A stretch of 64,000 nucleotides of DNA from Siphonodentalium dalli (Eukaryota; Mollusca; Scaphopoda; Gadilida; Siphonodentaliidae), in assembly GCA_032622095.1 (NCBI GenBank), contig CP136065.1, positions 62,851,094 to 62,915,093 on the forward strand, read 5' to 3'. Below the pieces are notes generated by a model, which had not been told where the DNA came from, did no database searches, and was given only the letters and a program-made list of their open reading frames with translations. A program made the translations under genes and the position numbers. Shown one piece after another: positions 11,434-22,966 of this stretch (its first letter is position 1; each line of letters starts with the position of its first letter).

Positions 11434-12466
11434 CTTAAATTGAATTGTTTCTGAGGAGGAGGGGGTGTTCATACACGATGTGTTATCAATTGGTCAATTA
11501 CACTTTAAGATGACACGTAATGGTAGTAAACACCACTGACTGGTCAATCACACTGGTCGAGTCAGGTTCACAACAGGGTACATCACCAACAGATATGGTT
11601 CGTCATTCCACTTACTACCAGTTTAGCCACACATTCACCATGATCGTCTCGGGGCCAACGATGTCAGGAAAATAATATTTCGTCATGACTCTACTACTGA
11701 AGAATGCTAGGAAATAAATCCACCACCCCAAAAAGAATCATTTGGTTATACAAACGATGGCAAAAGTTGTATGACAGTATTAGAGCTACTGTGATACATA
11801 CTGTTGAGTTTATTGATGGGATTTCAATTGATTTGGAAAAATAAACACACTCTTCAATTCGAATCCTATCATACACACACAGGATACATTTAGCATATAC
11901 AGATCGTGTAGTTTGAGAATATTTCTTTTACAAAATAATGGATGTGTATTGAATTACATCTATATATATTTATTATACGTTATATTTCATGTGCGGACTT
12001 GTTCAGGTGTGTGAATCTAATACGTTTGTATTCAGTCGCAATGCCAACTTGGTTGTCTATATCGATTTTTGTATGTCGTGTTCTTAGTATGTGTATTACA
12101 TAATGATACGAAGATACTGGCTGTCAGTGATAAACTGAGCAATGTTGTGACTCGTCAGACATTCGCTATGCCAGCATGGTTGTCTATATCGATTGTTTGT
12201 ATATCGTGGTCTCAGTACGTGTACTACGTAATGATACGATACTGGCTATTATCGAGAAAACTGATCAATACTGTGACGACTCGTCAGATAATTATGGTGT
12301 GAATCTTCGTGTCACCGAAGAAAGTGATGTTTTTGCTGTCATTGTTTTAAATATTGGTCAAAATTAATTGTAACCGTGCTCATTCTACGTAAACGTTAGG
12401 TACTATATATAAATGTTAGCGTCTCATGATGTTTTCATGAGAGACATGACATGACAGACATGACAA
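11434..12466. other. Non-coding stretch with a short local duplication
   Basis: At about 12035-12150 and 12165-12260 the sequence 'ttggttgtctatatcgattt' recurs as 'tggttgtctatatcgattgt', each followed by a similar 'gtatgtcgtg..ctca/tta..tgtg..ta..taatgatacga' block. This is a roughly 130-bp tandem duplication, now diverged. No gene is recognised. Confidence 0.45.
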
Positions 12467-12793
12467 ATGGTTGACTTGTACACTACATTTGAAGAAATAT
12501 CGGTCCCGTATATTCCAACAGATACTGAAAGATGGAGAAAACATTTCAGAGACATAGTTGATGGGAAGTTAAAGCCATATTATACGGGTCGATACTTCCT
12601 GGCCGAAGCCGAAACTCAATCTGACGGCGGAAAAGAAGAAGACATTCTAAAACCACACATTAAAGTCGGAACACCAGTAGCTCAAGCCATGGAAAGGGCT
12701 AATGCCGAGGTCGCAGAAAATAAACTGACACACGCCGGTAAAGCACCTAAAAACAGTCAAGATGGCGTTATCGGGAGGTCTGACTCTCAATGA
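12467..12793 (+). CDS. Hypothetical protein, 108 codons, unknown function
   Basis: Opens with ATG at 12467 in a good context (acaaATGg) and reads 108 codons to TGA. The product is hydrophilic: an N-terminal stretch with VPYIPTDTERWRKHF, a central acidic/Lys-Glu segment and an Ala/Glu-rich helix-like tail (VAQAMERANAEVAENK). There is no signal peptide or membrane segment. Composition is far more protein-like than the surrounding AT-rich DNA. I do not recognise the family. A second ATG-initiated frame overlaps its last 32 bases, a compact arrangement more usual in mobile or virus-like DNA than in host genes. A single-exon host gene or a relic are alternatives. Confidence 0.45.
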   Translation: MVDLYTTFEEISVPYIPTDTERWRKHFRDIVDGKLKPYYTGRYFLAEAETQSDGGKEEDILKPHIKVGTPVAQAMERANAEVAENKLTHAGKAPKNSQDGVIGRSDSQ

Positions 12794-12971
12794 GTATAAT
12801 AGTCCGTGGGCCAAAACCAGATATTTTTCGAGTTGGCCGCACCCCCCTCCAACAAAGGTTTTTATATATCAGATTAAAGGTAATCATAGGGCGCATCAGA
12901 TTTTGCTTGTTGCCCGTTTCAAAAAGTGTCCCAAAATAGATTTTGGAAGACAACTCTTACCCCTGAAATAA
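12762..12971 (+). CDS. Short ORF overlapping the 12467 ORF, unknown
   Basis: ATG at 12762 has a strong initiation context (A at -3, G at +4) and lies in a different frame from the upstream ORF, overlapping it by 32 bp. The first 20 or so codons (MALSGGLTLNEYNSPWAK) look protein-like. The later part is less convincing and the frame closes after 69 codons, so it may be a truncated gene start. No family recognised. Confidence 0.3.
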   Translation: MALSGGLTLNEYNSPWAKTRYFSSWPHPPPTKVFIYQIKGNHRAHQILLVARFKKCPKIDFGRQLLPLK

Positions 12972-15068
12972 AATGAACATTTTCTCGAGTATATGTGTCA
13001 GGGCATAAACAAATTATTGCGATTATAAACTGCACAATATATCGTTTACATTATTAAGAAATGATCATAAAATGACACGAGATACAAAACTAGACCATTT
13101 TATGAGCTAGTTAGAAAAAATGGCGATAAATATTATGAAATTGCGAAAAATGACTTGGATTTTGAAAACAATTGTCACATATAAATGGCTATAACTTGTG
13201 AACCACATTGGCTATTGATCCGCAACATGGCCCATTGACATATCAAAACGAATTTAATAATGGAATGCCAAGAGTATTGCTGTGAAAATGTTATATGAGC
13301 GTAAACTTAACCCCACCCCAGTAAAATATAACTTTTGCAGAAAAACGAATTATGTAGTTTACACTTAGAATGCTGCATGTCAAGTTGTTTTTAGATGCAT
13401 AAACTGAAACAGTGTATAGAGTGATGAAGGGAATTATAAATAACGGTGTCTGAACGTGATCTAAGATTAAAATTTGAAAACAATTTATGAAAAATGAGAA
13501 TTTTAACTAATTTCTGTAAAATTTACAACATTGTCATCAAATTTTGATAGGCTATGGTACAACATCACGATAACACTGGTCTAGATTTAGTAAGTTCATA
13601 AAACCTCATACGGTCACCTTTCTGGCAACTGTTTCATATATTTTTAATTTTTTACTTGAATTTTTATGGAAATATTATAGATATATATATTTCAACTGAA
13701 CACATATGGTAATAATGGTTTATGAGTGAGACTTGCGTTATACAGAATGGTATTTTCTTATTTGTGCCGCGCATGTCAGGACAGTGATTACAACTGACAA
13801 TATATGTGGCATTACATGCGCTACATATTTGACAATAAGTTTAGGATGGCATCCAAAACGGCAAACAAAATCGAAGTTTCTCACACTTTCCGTCACAAAC
13901 GTGACTGAGTTCGTTATCTTGGGACAAGGGAATTGTTAATGATGAGTTAACTGGTAACCCTAACCCGAAAAACCCTACTATTGTTTCAATTAATTTAAGC
14001 TAATGAGTAATTGATTATCTTAAGGACTATAGCTACTCATTTATTGGGGGAATACTTGATAAAAAGATATATAAAGATTAAAACAATCATCACTAACATG
14101 TGCTTTTTAGATCAGTTTAGATAAGTAATATCAATTTATATAAGTTGTCTGAAGAAAATTTAAATGTATGCCCAAATTACCAGCCTCCAATTTCAAGTTG
14201 CCTATCTCTGATGTAAACATGTGTTCAGGTGAAATGCATTATAACAACGAAAGTAGTTGCTATACAGTGGATTTTTTTGTCAATAAAGAAATGACTTTTG
14301 CAGTATATAATATTGTGTTGCCAAACAGTTGTTAAAACATGCTACTACTTCCTGTTCTATAATTTGAGTATATATAGTCCTTAAATGTTCTCTCACTCTG
14401 CTCATCCTATCAGTCGTCAACATTCACACTCTTTCGGTTATTGTAGACATTCTCACATTCATCGTTACATGGTCAGTCTGCATTGAAACAAGATCATTTG
14501 TTAGATTCACATGAATCTTTGCCGCCAAAGCTCAGTGGTCACAGTAGATCTGGAGGAAGTATAATCCGACTGTTGTGTAGGACTCAACCAAAGGGCGACC
14601 AACAATGGCTGTCAGAACATGGTACACAACGCTGGGGAGTCAGTATGATGTGCCAATCACTGATACAGTTCGCACGAATATGTGTTAATGTGATTTCTTA
14701 AGGAGCCTGTGGCTGCTGGTGGTAGGTGTGTTCCAGTGTTCGGCTACACAACATAAGAACGTGTGCGTTAATTTGTCTAATATTGACGACGTTATAGCTC
14801 ACCATAATTTATGCAAACTCTTGGTGGGATATATAGTGTCATCGTCAATATTAATAGATTGCACAAATTGATGCAAAAGTCGCATCACATTTTACTGCTT
14901 TTGACTACTAAGTCAAACGGCTTCATTCTATAGGTATTTGTGAATGTCGTGGCCCGTCAACGCGTGAATTAGAGGCAAGGTTTCACACACCTCTTGAACA
15001 ATAATGCCCGCTGTGTATTGACGGAAATGACACATGACCTATTTTTTATTTCAGTATGAAGAATTATC
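12972..15068. other. Non-coding stretch, nothing recognised
   Basis: About 2.1 kb of AT-rich sequence with scattered short ORFs. I found no tandem array, long inverted repeat, RNA gene or exon with clear splice borders. Confidence 0.45.
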
Positions 15069-15299
15069 CTAGCTCATATTCATCGTGAAACATAACATTC
15101 TAGTATTTCGACATGTACGCGTCAGGGGAATAAAAACAATAACTAGCGTGCGACCGATGCGTGCTGCATTGGCTGCTTGTAACAGCATGCATGTATCCGC
15201 TTCCTCCTGGTAACTAGCTCTAAGCGAACTTCGCCATTGTATCCGCTTCCTCCTGGTAACTAGCTCTAAGCGAACTTCGCCATTGACATTCGACCCCAT
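15069..15299 (-). pseudogene. Relic of a mobile-element-type ORF with an EEADT motif
   Basis: The minus-strand frame contains SYQEEADTCMLLQAANAAR followed by TLVIVF. This resembles the 'EEADTR-LLHA-HA...VVV' core seen in nuclease-like ORFs common in invertebrate repetitive DNA; that comparison is from memory and unverified. No downstream conserved block survives. A perfect 46-bp tandem duplication (15193-15238 and 15239-15284) lies just upstream of the motif. Because 46 is not a multiple of three it shifts the frame, supporting pseudogene status. Confidence 0.35.
15193..15284. repeat. Perfect 46-bp tandem duplication
   Basis: Two identical units beginning 'gtatccgcttcctcctggta' at 15193 and 15239. 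The identity implies a recent event. Confidence 0.92.
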
Positions 15300-15843
15300 G
15301 AAAACATAATTCAGTGATTTTGAAACAGCACTCGACTATTCACGAAAAAATAGAAGCCTGTCAAGGAGTCTTTGTTATCACCACCTGATAAATATTTGGC
15401 ATTGTCTGGAAATGTGTCATGGACACAGGATATGTGAAGCCTTGCCCGAATACCAGGATTGTATTCTCGGGTTGCAGGAAAAAAGTAGCATAATGACTTA
15501 TTATGACAAAGAGGTGGAATGTATCATACTATGCAATAACGTCAACAATCTACTAATATCGATGATGACCTACTTACATCCTGCTTTATGTGACAAGCCG
15601 ACATGTATTCAAGTCGATGAATTTACGATAAATTTTCTCCTGTTGTAAAACGAGAACAATATCACCAAATGCAGACTTCTTAAGCAACACATTTTTCGTG
15701 CAAACTATCAGGCAATTACTTGGCACAATAACTCACACCCATTCTGGAATGCCACGTCCTTATAACCCTATGCAACTTGGGCTTCATATATAGCCATACC
15801 TTGTATGGCATAATTAACCATAGCCCTGCCTCTAGTGCATGAG
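15300..15843. other. Non-coding spacer
   Basis: One 78-codon + frame (15412-15648) lacks a recognisable motif and is treated as chance. Nothing else seen. Confidence 0.4.
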
Positions 15844-17053
15844 CAGGGTTCGCGATTGCCCAACATTTCTAGGTGCCAACACTGTTGCCAACTGCATTAT
15901 TTTTAGAGCCACTTATACTTTCTGTTGCCACTTTCATCCGACCAATATTTTTTGGTGCCACTTTTGAATTTGGTTTTCCAAAAAAAAACAAACAACAAAG
16001 CATGAAGTAGACGTTTTTCATAGCGGCAGTGATGTATTTCTCAGCCTTGGACAGGACAGGACAGTTGTTTGAGCATTCTTCATCGATTTGCAGTCTCGGA
16101 GTATTTGTACAGCGGCATGGTGCGAGTTTATTCCTACAATAAATATGACTTTATAGTATGAAGCCCGCATACTGTTGTATGTAACAATAACTATGCCATT
16201 AAATATATTTAATTACCATTCTTTTAGTAGCAATAACACTTTGTCAAAATTAATATCGAAGATTTTCGTACCGCAAATTTCGGCCGATCCGAGTAAACCC
16301 GAGAAGTTCCGACCAACAAAAATGATGACATAAATGGTAGAGTTACATCCCATTTTAAACAATCGGATATCCTGGGCACTTTCCGTCAATGCCGAACTTG
16401 TGACTTATCATATACAATTGTCAACCGTTTTGGCGAACTTGCAATTTTTGGTGGCGTTCTCGTGACATTGGACACTAGTATGTTTCTCGGTTTAGGTGGT
16501 GTAGCACTCGTCGATGTTAAATCAAACACTGTATTTGGACTATCGGTAATATCTGAAAGTCCGAAGAAATCAGTAACTTTCTTCATTTTAGAAGGATGTT
16601 GTGTGTCTGATGCAGCGTTTGTGAAAGCTGAGTTACGAAGAAGATATTTATGATAATTTATCTAACACCTACTATCAATACACGGCTTCCTAACGATGTA
16701 GATTTCGGGAAGTCCTTTGTTTGGCTAATGATGGTCAAATTGGAGTCAATAGCCGTACTTAGTGTTATTATCGAGTAGAAATTCGAAACCCTTTCACCAC
16801 AGCGATAAAATAAGTCGATCTGACATAAGTCGAGAATCTATTATACGCTTTCAATTAGAACCCAATTAGCTATGTCGCGACCGGATATCGATGTGTGTTT
16901 TGTTTCCGACCGATTGACTGAAAACTTTATTATATACCAATTGCCAAATGTCAAAAAGCTAGTGCCACTTTTTGTATCCAATCGGGATTGTTTTGGATCC
17001 ATTTCATTTTTTATAGCAATTTGCTAAATTGGCAAATGACAGCGCGAACCCTG
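15844..17053 (-). mobile_element. hAT-like non-autonomous element, ~1.2 kb
   Basis: Perfect 11-bp terminal inverted repeats CAGGGTTCGCG (15844) and CGCGAACCCTG (to 17053). CAGGG-type ends are typical of hAT transposons. The subterminal regions are rich in 'gccaac/gccac' on one side and 'ttgccaa' on the other. A minus-strand frame at 16586-16386 (MKKVTDFFGLSD..., then Pro/Ser/Thr-rich) could be a remnant of an N-terminal region preceding a transposase, but no catalytic domain is present. A target duplication is not obvious: the 8 bases before the element (tgcatgag) only approximately match the right side, which runs directly into minisatellite units. Confidence 0.55.
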
Positions 17054-18862
17054 CATCAGACTAAATTAGCAGACATCAGCAACAGAGTAAATTAGCAGAC
17101 ACCAGCATCAGAGTAAATCAGTAGACACCACCAGCTTCATAGTACATCAGTAGAACCCACCATCATCAGACTACATTAGCAGACATCAGCAACAGAGTTA
17201 ATTAGCAGACACCAACATCAGATTAAATTAGCAGAACCCATCAGTATCAGAGTAAATTAGATGACATCAGCATCAGAGTAAATCAGTAGAACCCACCAGC
17301 ATCAGAGTAAATTAGCAGACATCAGCATCAAAGTAAATTAGCAGAACCCACCAGCATCAGACTAACTTAGCAGACATCAGCATCAGAGTATATTAGCCGA
17401 CACCAGCATCGGAGTAAATCAGTATAACCCACCAGCATCAGACTAAATCAGTAGAACCCACTAGCATCAGAGTAAATTAGCAGACATCAACATCAGAGTA
17501 AATCAGTAGAACCCACCAGCATCAGAGTAAATCAATAGAACCCACCAGCATCAGAGTAAATCAGTAGAACCCACCAGCATCAGGGTAAATCAGTAGATCA
17601 CACTAGCATCAGAGTAAATCAGTAGAACCAACCAGCATCAGAGTAAATCAATAGAACCCACCAGCATCAGAGTAAATTAGCAGACACCAGCATCAGATTA
17701 AATCAGTAGAACCCACCAGCATCAGAGTAAATCAGTAGAACCCACCAGCATCAGAGTAAATCAGTAGAACCCACCAGCATCAGAGTACATCAGTAGAACC
17801 CACTGGCATCAGAGTAAATTAACACACACCAGCATCAGAGTAAATTAGCAGACATCAGCATCAAAGTAAATTAGCAGAACCCACCAACACATCAGAGTAA
17901 ATTAGCCGACACCAGCATCGGAGTAACTCAGTATAACCCACCAGCATCAGACTAAATCAGTAGAACCCACTAGCATCAGAGTAAATTAGCAGACATCAAC
18001 ATCAGAGTAAATCAGTAGAACCCACCAGCATCAGAGTAAATCAGTAGAACCCACCAGCATCAGAGTAAATCAGTAGAACCCACCAGCATCAGAGTAAATC
18101 AGTAGAACCCACCAGCATCAGAGTAAATTAGCAGATATCAACATCAGAGTAAATTTGCAGAACCCACTAGCATCAGCGTAAATCAGTAGAACCCACCAGC
18201 ACCAGAATAAATTAGCAGAACCGACCAGCATCAGAGTAAATCAGTAGAACACACTAGCATCAGAGTAAATCAGTAGAACCCACTAGCATCGGAGTAAATT
18301 AGAAGACACCAGCATCTGAGTAAATTAGCAGACATCATCATCAGAGTAAATCAGTAGAACCCACCAGCAACAGAGTAAATCGGTAGAACCCACTAGCATC
18401 AGAGTGAATTAGCAGACATCAGCAACAGAGTAAATTAGCAGACATCAGCATAAGAGTAAACCAGTAGGACCCACCAGCAACATATTAAATTAGCAGACAC
18501 CAGCATCAGATTAAATTAGCAGAAAACACCAGCATCAGAGTAAATCAGTAGAGCTCACCAGCATCAAAGTAAATTAGCAGAACCCACGAGCATCAGAGTA
18601 AATCAGTAGAGCCCACCAGCATCAGAGTAAATTAGCAGACATAAGCAGCAGAGTAAATTAGCAGACACCTGCATCAGATTAAATTAGCAGAAACCACCAG
18701 CCACAGAGTAAATTAGCAGACACCTGCATCAGATTAAATTAGCAGAAACCACCAGCATCAGAGTAAATCAGTAGAACCCACCAGTATCAGAATAAATTAG
18801 CAGACATCAACATCAGAGTAAATTTGCAGAACCCACTAGCATCAGATTAAATTAGCAGAACA
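17054..18862 (+). repeat. Minisatellite of interleaved 26- and 29-bp units
   Basis: About 65 units of 'agcatcagagtaaat' followed by one of two endings: 'tagcagacacc' (26-bp type) or 'cagtagaacccacc' (29-bp type). The types are mixed irregularly, with patches repeated in the same order (17400-17560 resembles 17905-18070), indicating block duplication within the array. A related short array is at about 58490-58610. Confidence 0.93.
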
Positions 18863-20068
18863 GTGAACAATACCATAACATAAAGTCAGAACAGTGAACA
18901 ATACCATAACATAAAGTCAGAACATTGAACAATATCATAACATAACGTCAGAACAGTGAACAATACAATAACATAAAGTCAGAACAGGGAACAATACCAT
19001 AACATAAACTCAGAACAGTGAACAATACCATAACATAAATTCAGAACAGTGAACAATACCATAACATAAAGTCAGAACAGTGAACAATACCATAACATAA
19101 AGTCAGAACAGTGACCAATACCATAACGTAAAGTCAGAACAGTGAACAATACCATAACATACAGTCAGAACATTCAATAATACCATAACATAAAGTCAGA
19201 ACAGTGAACAATACCATAACATAAAGTCAGAACAGTTAATAATACCATAACATAAAGTCATAACAGTCAATAATACGGGCCTCGGTGGCTCAATCGGTTA
19301 GGGGTACCACTCCAAGCCGTTTCGCCCTCCAGCGCTGGCGATAAGGGTTCAAATCCATATGTTTCCATCGTGGACTTTGTAACTCGAAATCGTTATCTGG
19401 TGGAGTTGCCAGTTACTCGCCGATGGTCGGTGGTTTGCCGTACATGGTTGACGAGTTTATCAGCCATTGAAATCACTGTTAGATTAGTCGCAAGTGTGCG
19501 GATTTCCTCCACCACTAAAACTGGCAATGTCGTGATATGGCCTTAGTGGCTAAAGCGACAATAAACCCCAATCAATCAATCAATCAGTCAATAATACCAT
19601 AACATAAAGTCAGAACAGTCAATAATACCATAACATAAAGTCAGAACAGTGAACAATACCATAACATAAAGTCAGAACAGTAATCAATACCATAACATAA
19701 AGTCAGAACAGTGAACAATACCATAACATAAAGTCAGAACATTAATCAATACCATAACATAAAGTCAGAACAGTGAACAATACCATAACATAAAGTCAGA
19801 ACAGTAATCAATACCATTACATAAAGTCAGAACAGTGAACAATACCATAATATAGTCAGAACAGTCAATAATACCATAACAGAAGAGTTAATAAAAACAT
19901 AACATAAAGTCAGAACAGGTAATGATAACATAACATAAAGTCAGAACAGTCAATAATACCATAACATAAAGTCAGAACAGTTAATAATAACATAACATAA
20001 AGTCAGAACAGTTAATAATACCATAACATAAAGTCAGAACAGTTAATAATACCATAACATAAAGTCAA
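18863..20068 (+). repeat. 31-bp minisatellite, split by a SINE
   Basis: Unit 'gtcagaacagtgaacaatac' plus 'cataacataaa', repeated about 29 times with 'gtgaaca', 'gtcaata', 'ttaata' and 'taatca' variants. Interrupted at 19276-19584 by a SINE. It starts directly where the previous minisatellite ends and is followed by one degenerate unit of the first type ('cagcgtcagagtaaattag'). Confidence 0.93.
19276..19584 (+). mobile_element. tRNA-derived SINE with (CAAT)n tail
   Basis: The head is tRNA-like, with an A-box-like 'tggctcaatcggttagggg' and a B box 'gggttcaaatcc' (19345-19356), the internal RNA polymerase III promoter. A body follows containing 'ggatttcctccaccactaaa', then a tail 'caatcaatcaatcaat'. 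A perfect 12-bp flanking duplication 'cagtcaataata' occurs at 19264-19275 and 19585-19596. Deleting the insert plus one copy restores a normal 31-bp minisatellite unit. The body and tail style are reminiscent of mollusc SINEs with a conserved central domain; the family name would need a database. Confidence 0.88.
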
Positions 20069-20559
20069 ACAGCGTCAGAGTAAATTAGTAGGGCGATTTA
20101 ACCAGGGGATAATACCCTCTTTTCTGACCGAGAAACATCACAATATGTTTTATGTCTCGTATATCGATATCCAGACTGTGTGGTTTCGTAACAATAGTTT
20201 CTTTCAATTTGATAAGAACGTATCATGGGAAAGAGAGGAAACCATACTAAGGGTCCACTTAAGTTAACTATATATGTGACGCATAATTCCGTCTCTGAGA
20301 ATCGCAGGTGTACATTTATTGTTACCATTCAGTTGTCATTTATTGATATAACGAAGTGACATATTGCTGTAAAGATGTGACCGCCCTTAGTGCAGAAAAA
20401 ACCCTCCTTCACTCCAGCACCGGACTTATCACACGAAAGGCGTGCTGTTCGGTCAAAATAATTTTATCTGTTCTGCGATGATGACAATTAATATCCGTAT
20501 ATGCTAAATTGTTGCAATAAATCACCCGGTGAACTTACACACATTAGAACGTGACAGAA

Positions 20560-20928
20560 ATGAACATGGCTGCTTTTAAAATTTTGATAAAATGTTTGGT
20601 GATATCCAATATTGTTGCTTGCGTTACGGGATCTTGCAACGAAGTTTCAACCAGAATTCACGACATACGTGATATGTACACAAGGTCTGTTTTTGTGAAG
20701 AAAAGTGACATTGATTTCAACAGCAACAGTTTGTCAGTGTTTCAAAGCAGAAGTATGATCGGTTGTGTCTCCAGCTGCATGCCCGAGGAAGGGTGTGGCA
20801 GTGTGTTCTTCGATAAAAAGGAACAAGAGTGCACCCATGTACAAATTGAAGACACTGAACATTTGTTTGGAGTCCAACATAGGGAATACAATGAAGACGG
20901 TGTTATCAGATATGCCATTGTCAATAAG
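20560..20928 (+). CDS. First exon: signal peptide and PAN/apple-like domain
   Basis: An in-frame stop at 20545 precedes ATG at 20560; the ATG at 20566 (A at -3, G at +4) has a stronger context and may be the true start. A hydrophobic leader (FKILIKCLVISNIVACVTG) indicates secretion. The mature part carries five cysteines (about residues 26, 69, 73, 79, 91) in the pattern MIGCVSSCMPEEGCGSVFF...QECTHV, typical of PAN/apple domains, which bind proteins or glycans. The exon ends in phase 0 at 20928 before 'gtaggt'. The missing sixth cysteine is the first codon of the exon at 58733, also phase 0, so I infer they are spliced together. An immune or recognition lectin role is inferred from the family. 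Confidence 0.85.
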
Positions 20929-21158
20929 GTAGGTGTACGTCATAAACAGCCATTCGTTCATGCATTCGAAATATTCTCTGTTCGCGCTTCAGTTGTTTTA
21001 GTTTAAAAGCTCATTTCGTTTGAGTGTCCATATTATTATTACCCAAGTTTGATATTTTTGTTTTATTTTCTGTTTTAAAATGACAGGCAAAATGTGAGAA
21101 GTTGGTGTCGCATTCGCACAATTCCGTGCCACCGATAGCATTGTGCTGCTGTGGCAAT

Positions 21159-21176
21159 TAAAAAAAAAAAAAAAAA
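21159..21176 (+). repeat. Poly-A run
   Basis: An uninterrupted run of A after 'gcaatt', possibly the tail of an old retroposed copy. No element body was recognised upstream. Confidence 0.7.
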
Positions 21177-21444
21177 GATAGACACACAAACATACAAAGA
21201 ATCATAAAATGTTTGTGATTGCATTGGCGGACGCCGCACACAATGTGTTCTCAAAGGTATGCACTAAATTTAGTTTGCATTATGGACATATTAACGGCTA
21301 AACCCAGGTATGTCTGCGTTCTTTAAACTTGTCGCCTTGCTGCAGTTTTTGGATAAAATAAAACAAATCATTATTTTATCATGTGGTGAATAGAGGATTT
21401 CAAATGAGATGCAATGCTATACGAAATTTATTAACCGAGTGCAC

Positions 21445-21475
21445 TAAATTCGATTCGAGGCTCGAATCGAATTTA
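21445..21475. repeat. Perfect 31-bp palindrome
   Basis: Arms 'taaattcgattcgag' and 'ctcgaatcgaattta' flank a single central G. It lies in intronic sequence with no visible element around it. Confidence 0.9.
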
Positions 21476-21499
21476 ATGGAATAGGTTAATAATTTTTGC

Positions 21500-22565
21500 A
21501 TAGAATTGTGACGAATTTGAGATCCATTTAATGATAAAATCACATTTTAGCAAGGAAAAACGATTTCGAAACGGCTGGGGCTAAAACAGTTAATATTGAT
21601 TTCCTTATTACAACAAAAGACGAAGTAAATTTTCATATTGACAAAAATGTTCAACCAACCTTGTCACCCATGTTTATATCAGTCAATACTAAATAACCCA
21701 ACATAAATTGAATATCATAATTATATGCTAATTATCATAATATTAAAGTTCCGGCATTGGCATCAACATAATTGCGCTAAGCTATTACGTCACTGCGCGT
21801 GCCGATAATACACGTATGTCTTACAAACAATGTGAGGGCGGGTTTAGGGGATAATTGTGTGATAAACAAGCATTTTGTCATACGGGTTGAAATTTGGCAT
21901 GATAAATTCTTTTGAAACCTCGAAATTTCAGTAAAGAGATCACTCTCTTGTAGCTTTTGGTTCTCGACTATAGAGTTAATGACAGCATATCATATCGATA
22001 ATAAACTCAAGAGAGTGCAAACACAAATTTACAATTAGGGAATATCTCGTTACGCCGAAATAAATCAACACTTTGGCAGTATAATAATGAGTGTGGTTGA
22101 AGAAGGGATAAATGTAGAAATTGAAGTTTATAACCCTTATAGCAACACTGTAAAATATAGGCCGAACATCTTACGGTAAAATACCGACAGCACAGTTGCC
22201 AGTAATAAAACCCGTGCAATAATAAGATCGATAACATATGGTAAGTCGATTTCGGTTCATATATAGAGAGTAATTCAAATGAAATAATGCCGATATGGGT
22301 TCATTTGTGTTTTTGAAATAAGTCCAATATGAGCTTATGTTCATGAGAACAGGCTGCATCGTGATGAAAATCACAAAACAACAAAACTGAAGCTGATATT
22401 GTCATATAAAACACTCACTGGCTATTACTCCAAGTAAATACATGTTGGTAGGAAAAAACATGGTTTTGTCTTGATAACCATGCAGTGCCAAACTGCACCA
22501 ACGGTTTTATATCAGAGAAAATATACCAGCACTAGTTAATTGTTCTAGCTGTTCAATGAATTCAC
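21500..22565. other. Non-coding intronic stretch
   Basis: AT-rich, with minus-strand short ORFs near 22007-22374 that have no recognisable motif. Nothing else seen. Confidence 0.4.
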
Positions 22566-22568
22566 TGT

Positions 22569-22728
22569 TTAGTCCTTTCATGGTGGGAGCTGCGCTGGTG
22601 CAGCTTTAAATGTCCTGTGTCAGTGCATTATCTTATATATGCGAGAGAATGCACTGGCTAACAATGACATTGTAATTATTGTTTGGCCAATGCATTCTCT
22701 TATATATGCGAGCCTCCCTATGGGTTAA
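22569..22728 (+). mobile_element. Degenerate MITE carrying the shared hairpin arms
   Basis: Contains 'gctgcgctggtg' near its left side, as at 59139, then hairpin-arm fragments at about 22623-22660 and 22685-22712 ('gccaatgcattctcttatat'), ending in 'tgggttaa' (TTAA at 22725-22728). The left end is mutated (tttagtccttt), so the boundaries are approximate. Confidence 0.6.
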
Positions 22729-22966
22729 ATATTGGTCGATAAAGACAAACACAGAATGACACGACTGCCATTGCCAATACGGGAAAAGGAAACGAGATAC
22801 ACAACCTCGAGTTATATCCTTCCGCGGTGGCATAAGTGCCGTATCGACAAACCCATTGGGAAACGTGTCAAAACATATATAATGTATGCAGGCAAATGCA
22901 GGGCTTCTTTTGTCATATGTCAGGTGATTATTTTATTTAATGCTCTGGTGTCATGGTTGACACAAA

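Noticed and set aside
16462-16653. Plus-strand 63-codon ORF
   Set aside because: It is the antisense shadow of the minus-strand frame in the hAT-like element and has no motif of its own.
19276-19356. tRNA gene
   Set aside because: The A and B boxes are present, but the sequence continues into a SINE body and (CAAT)n tail with a target duplication, so it is a SINE head.
17054-20068. CRISPR-like regular array
   Set aside because: There are no unique spacers between constant repeats; these are eukaryotic minisatellites with contiguous units.
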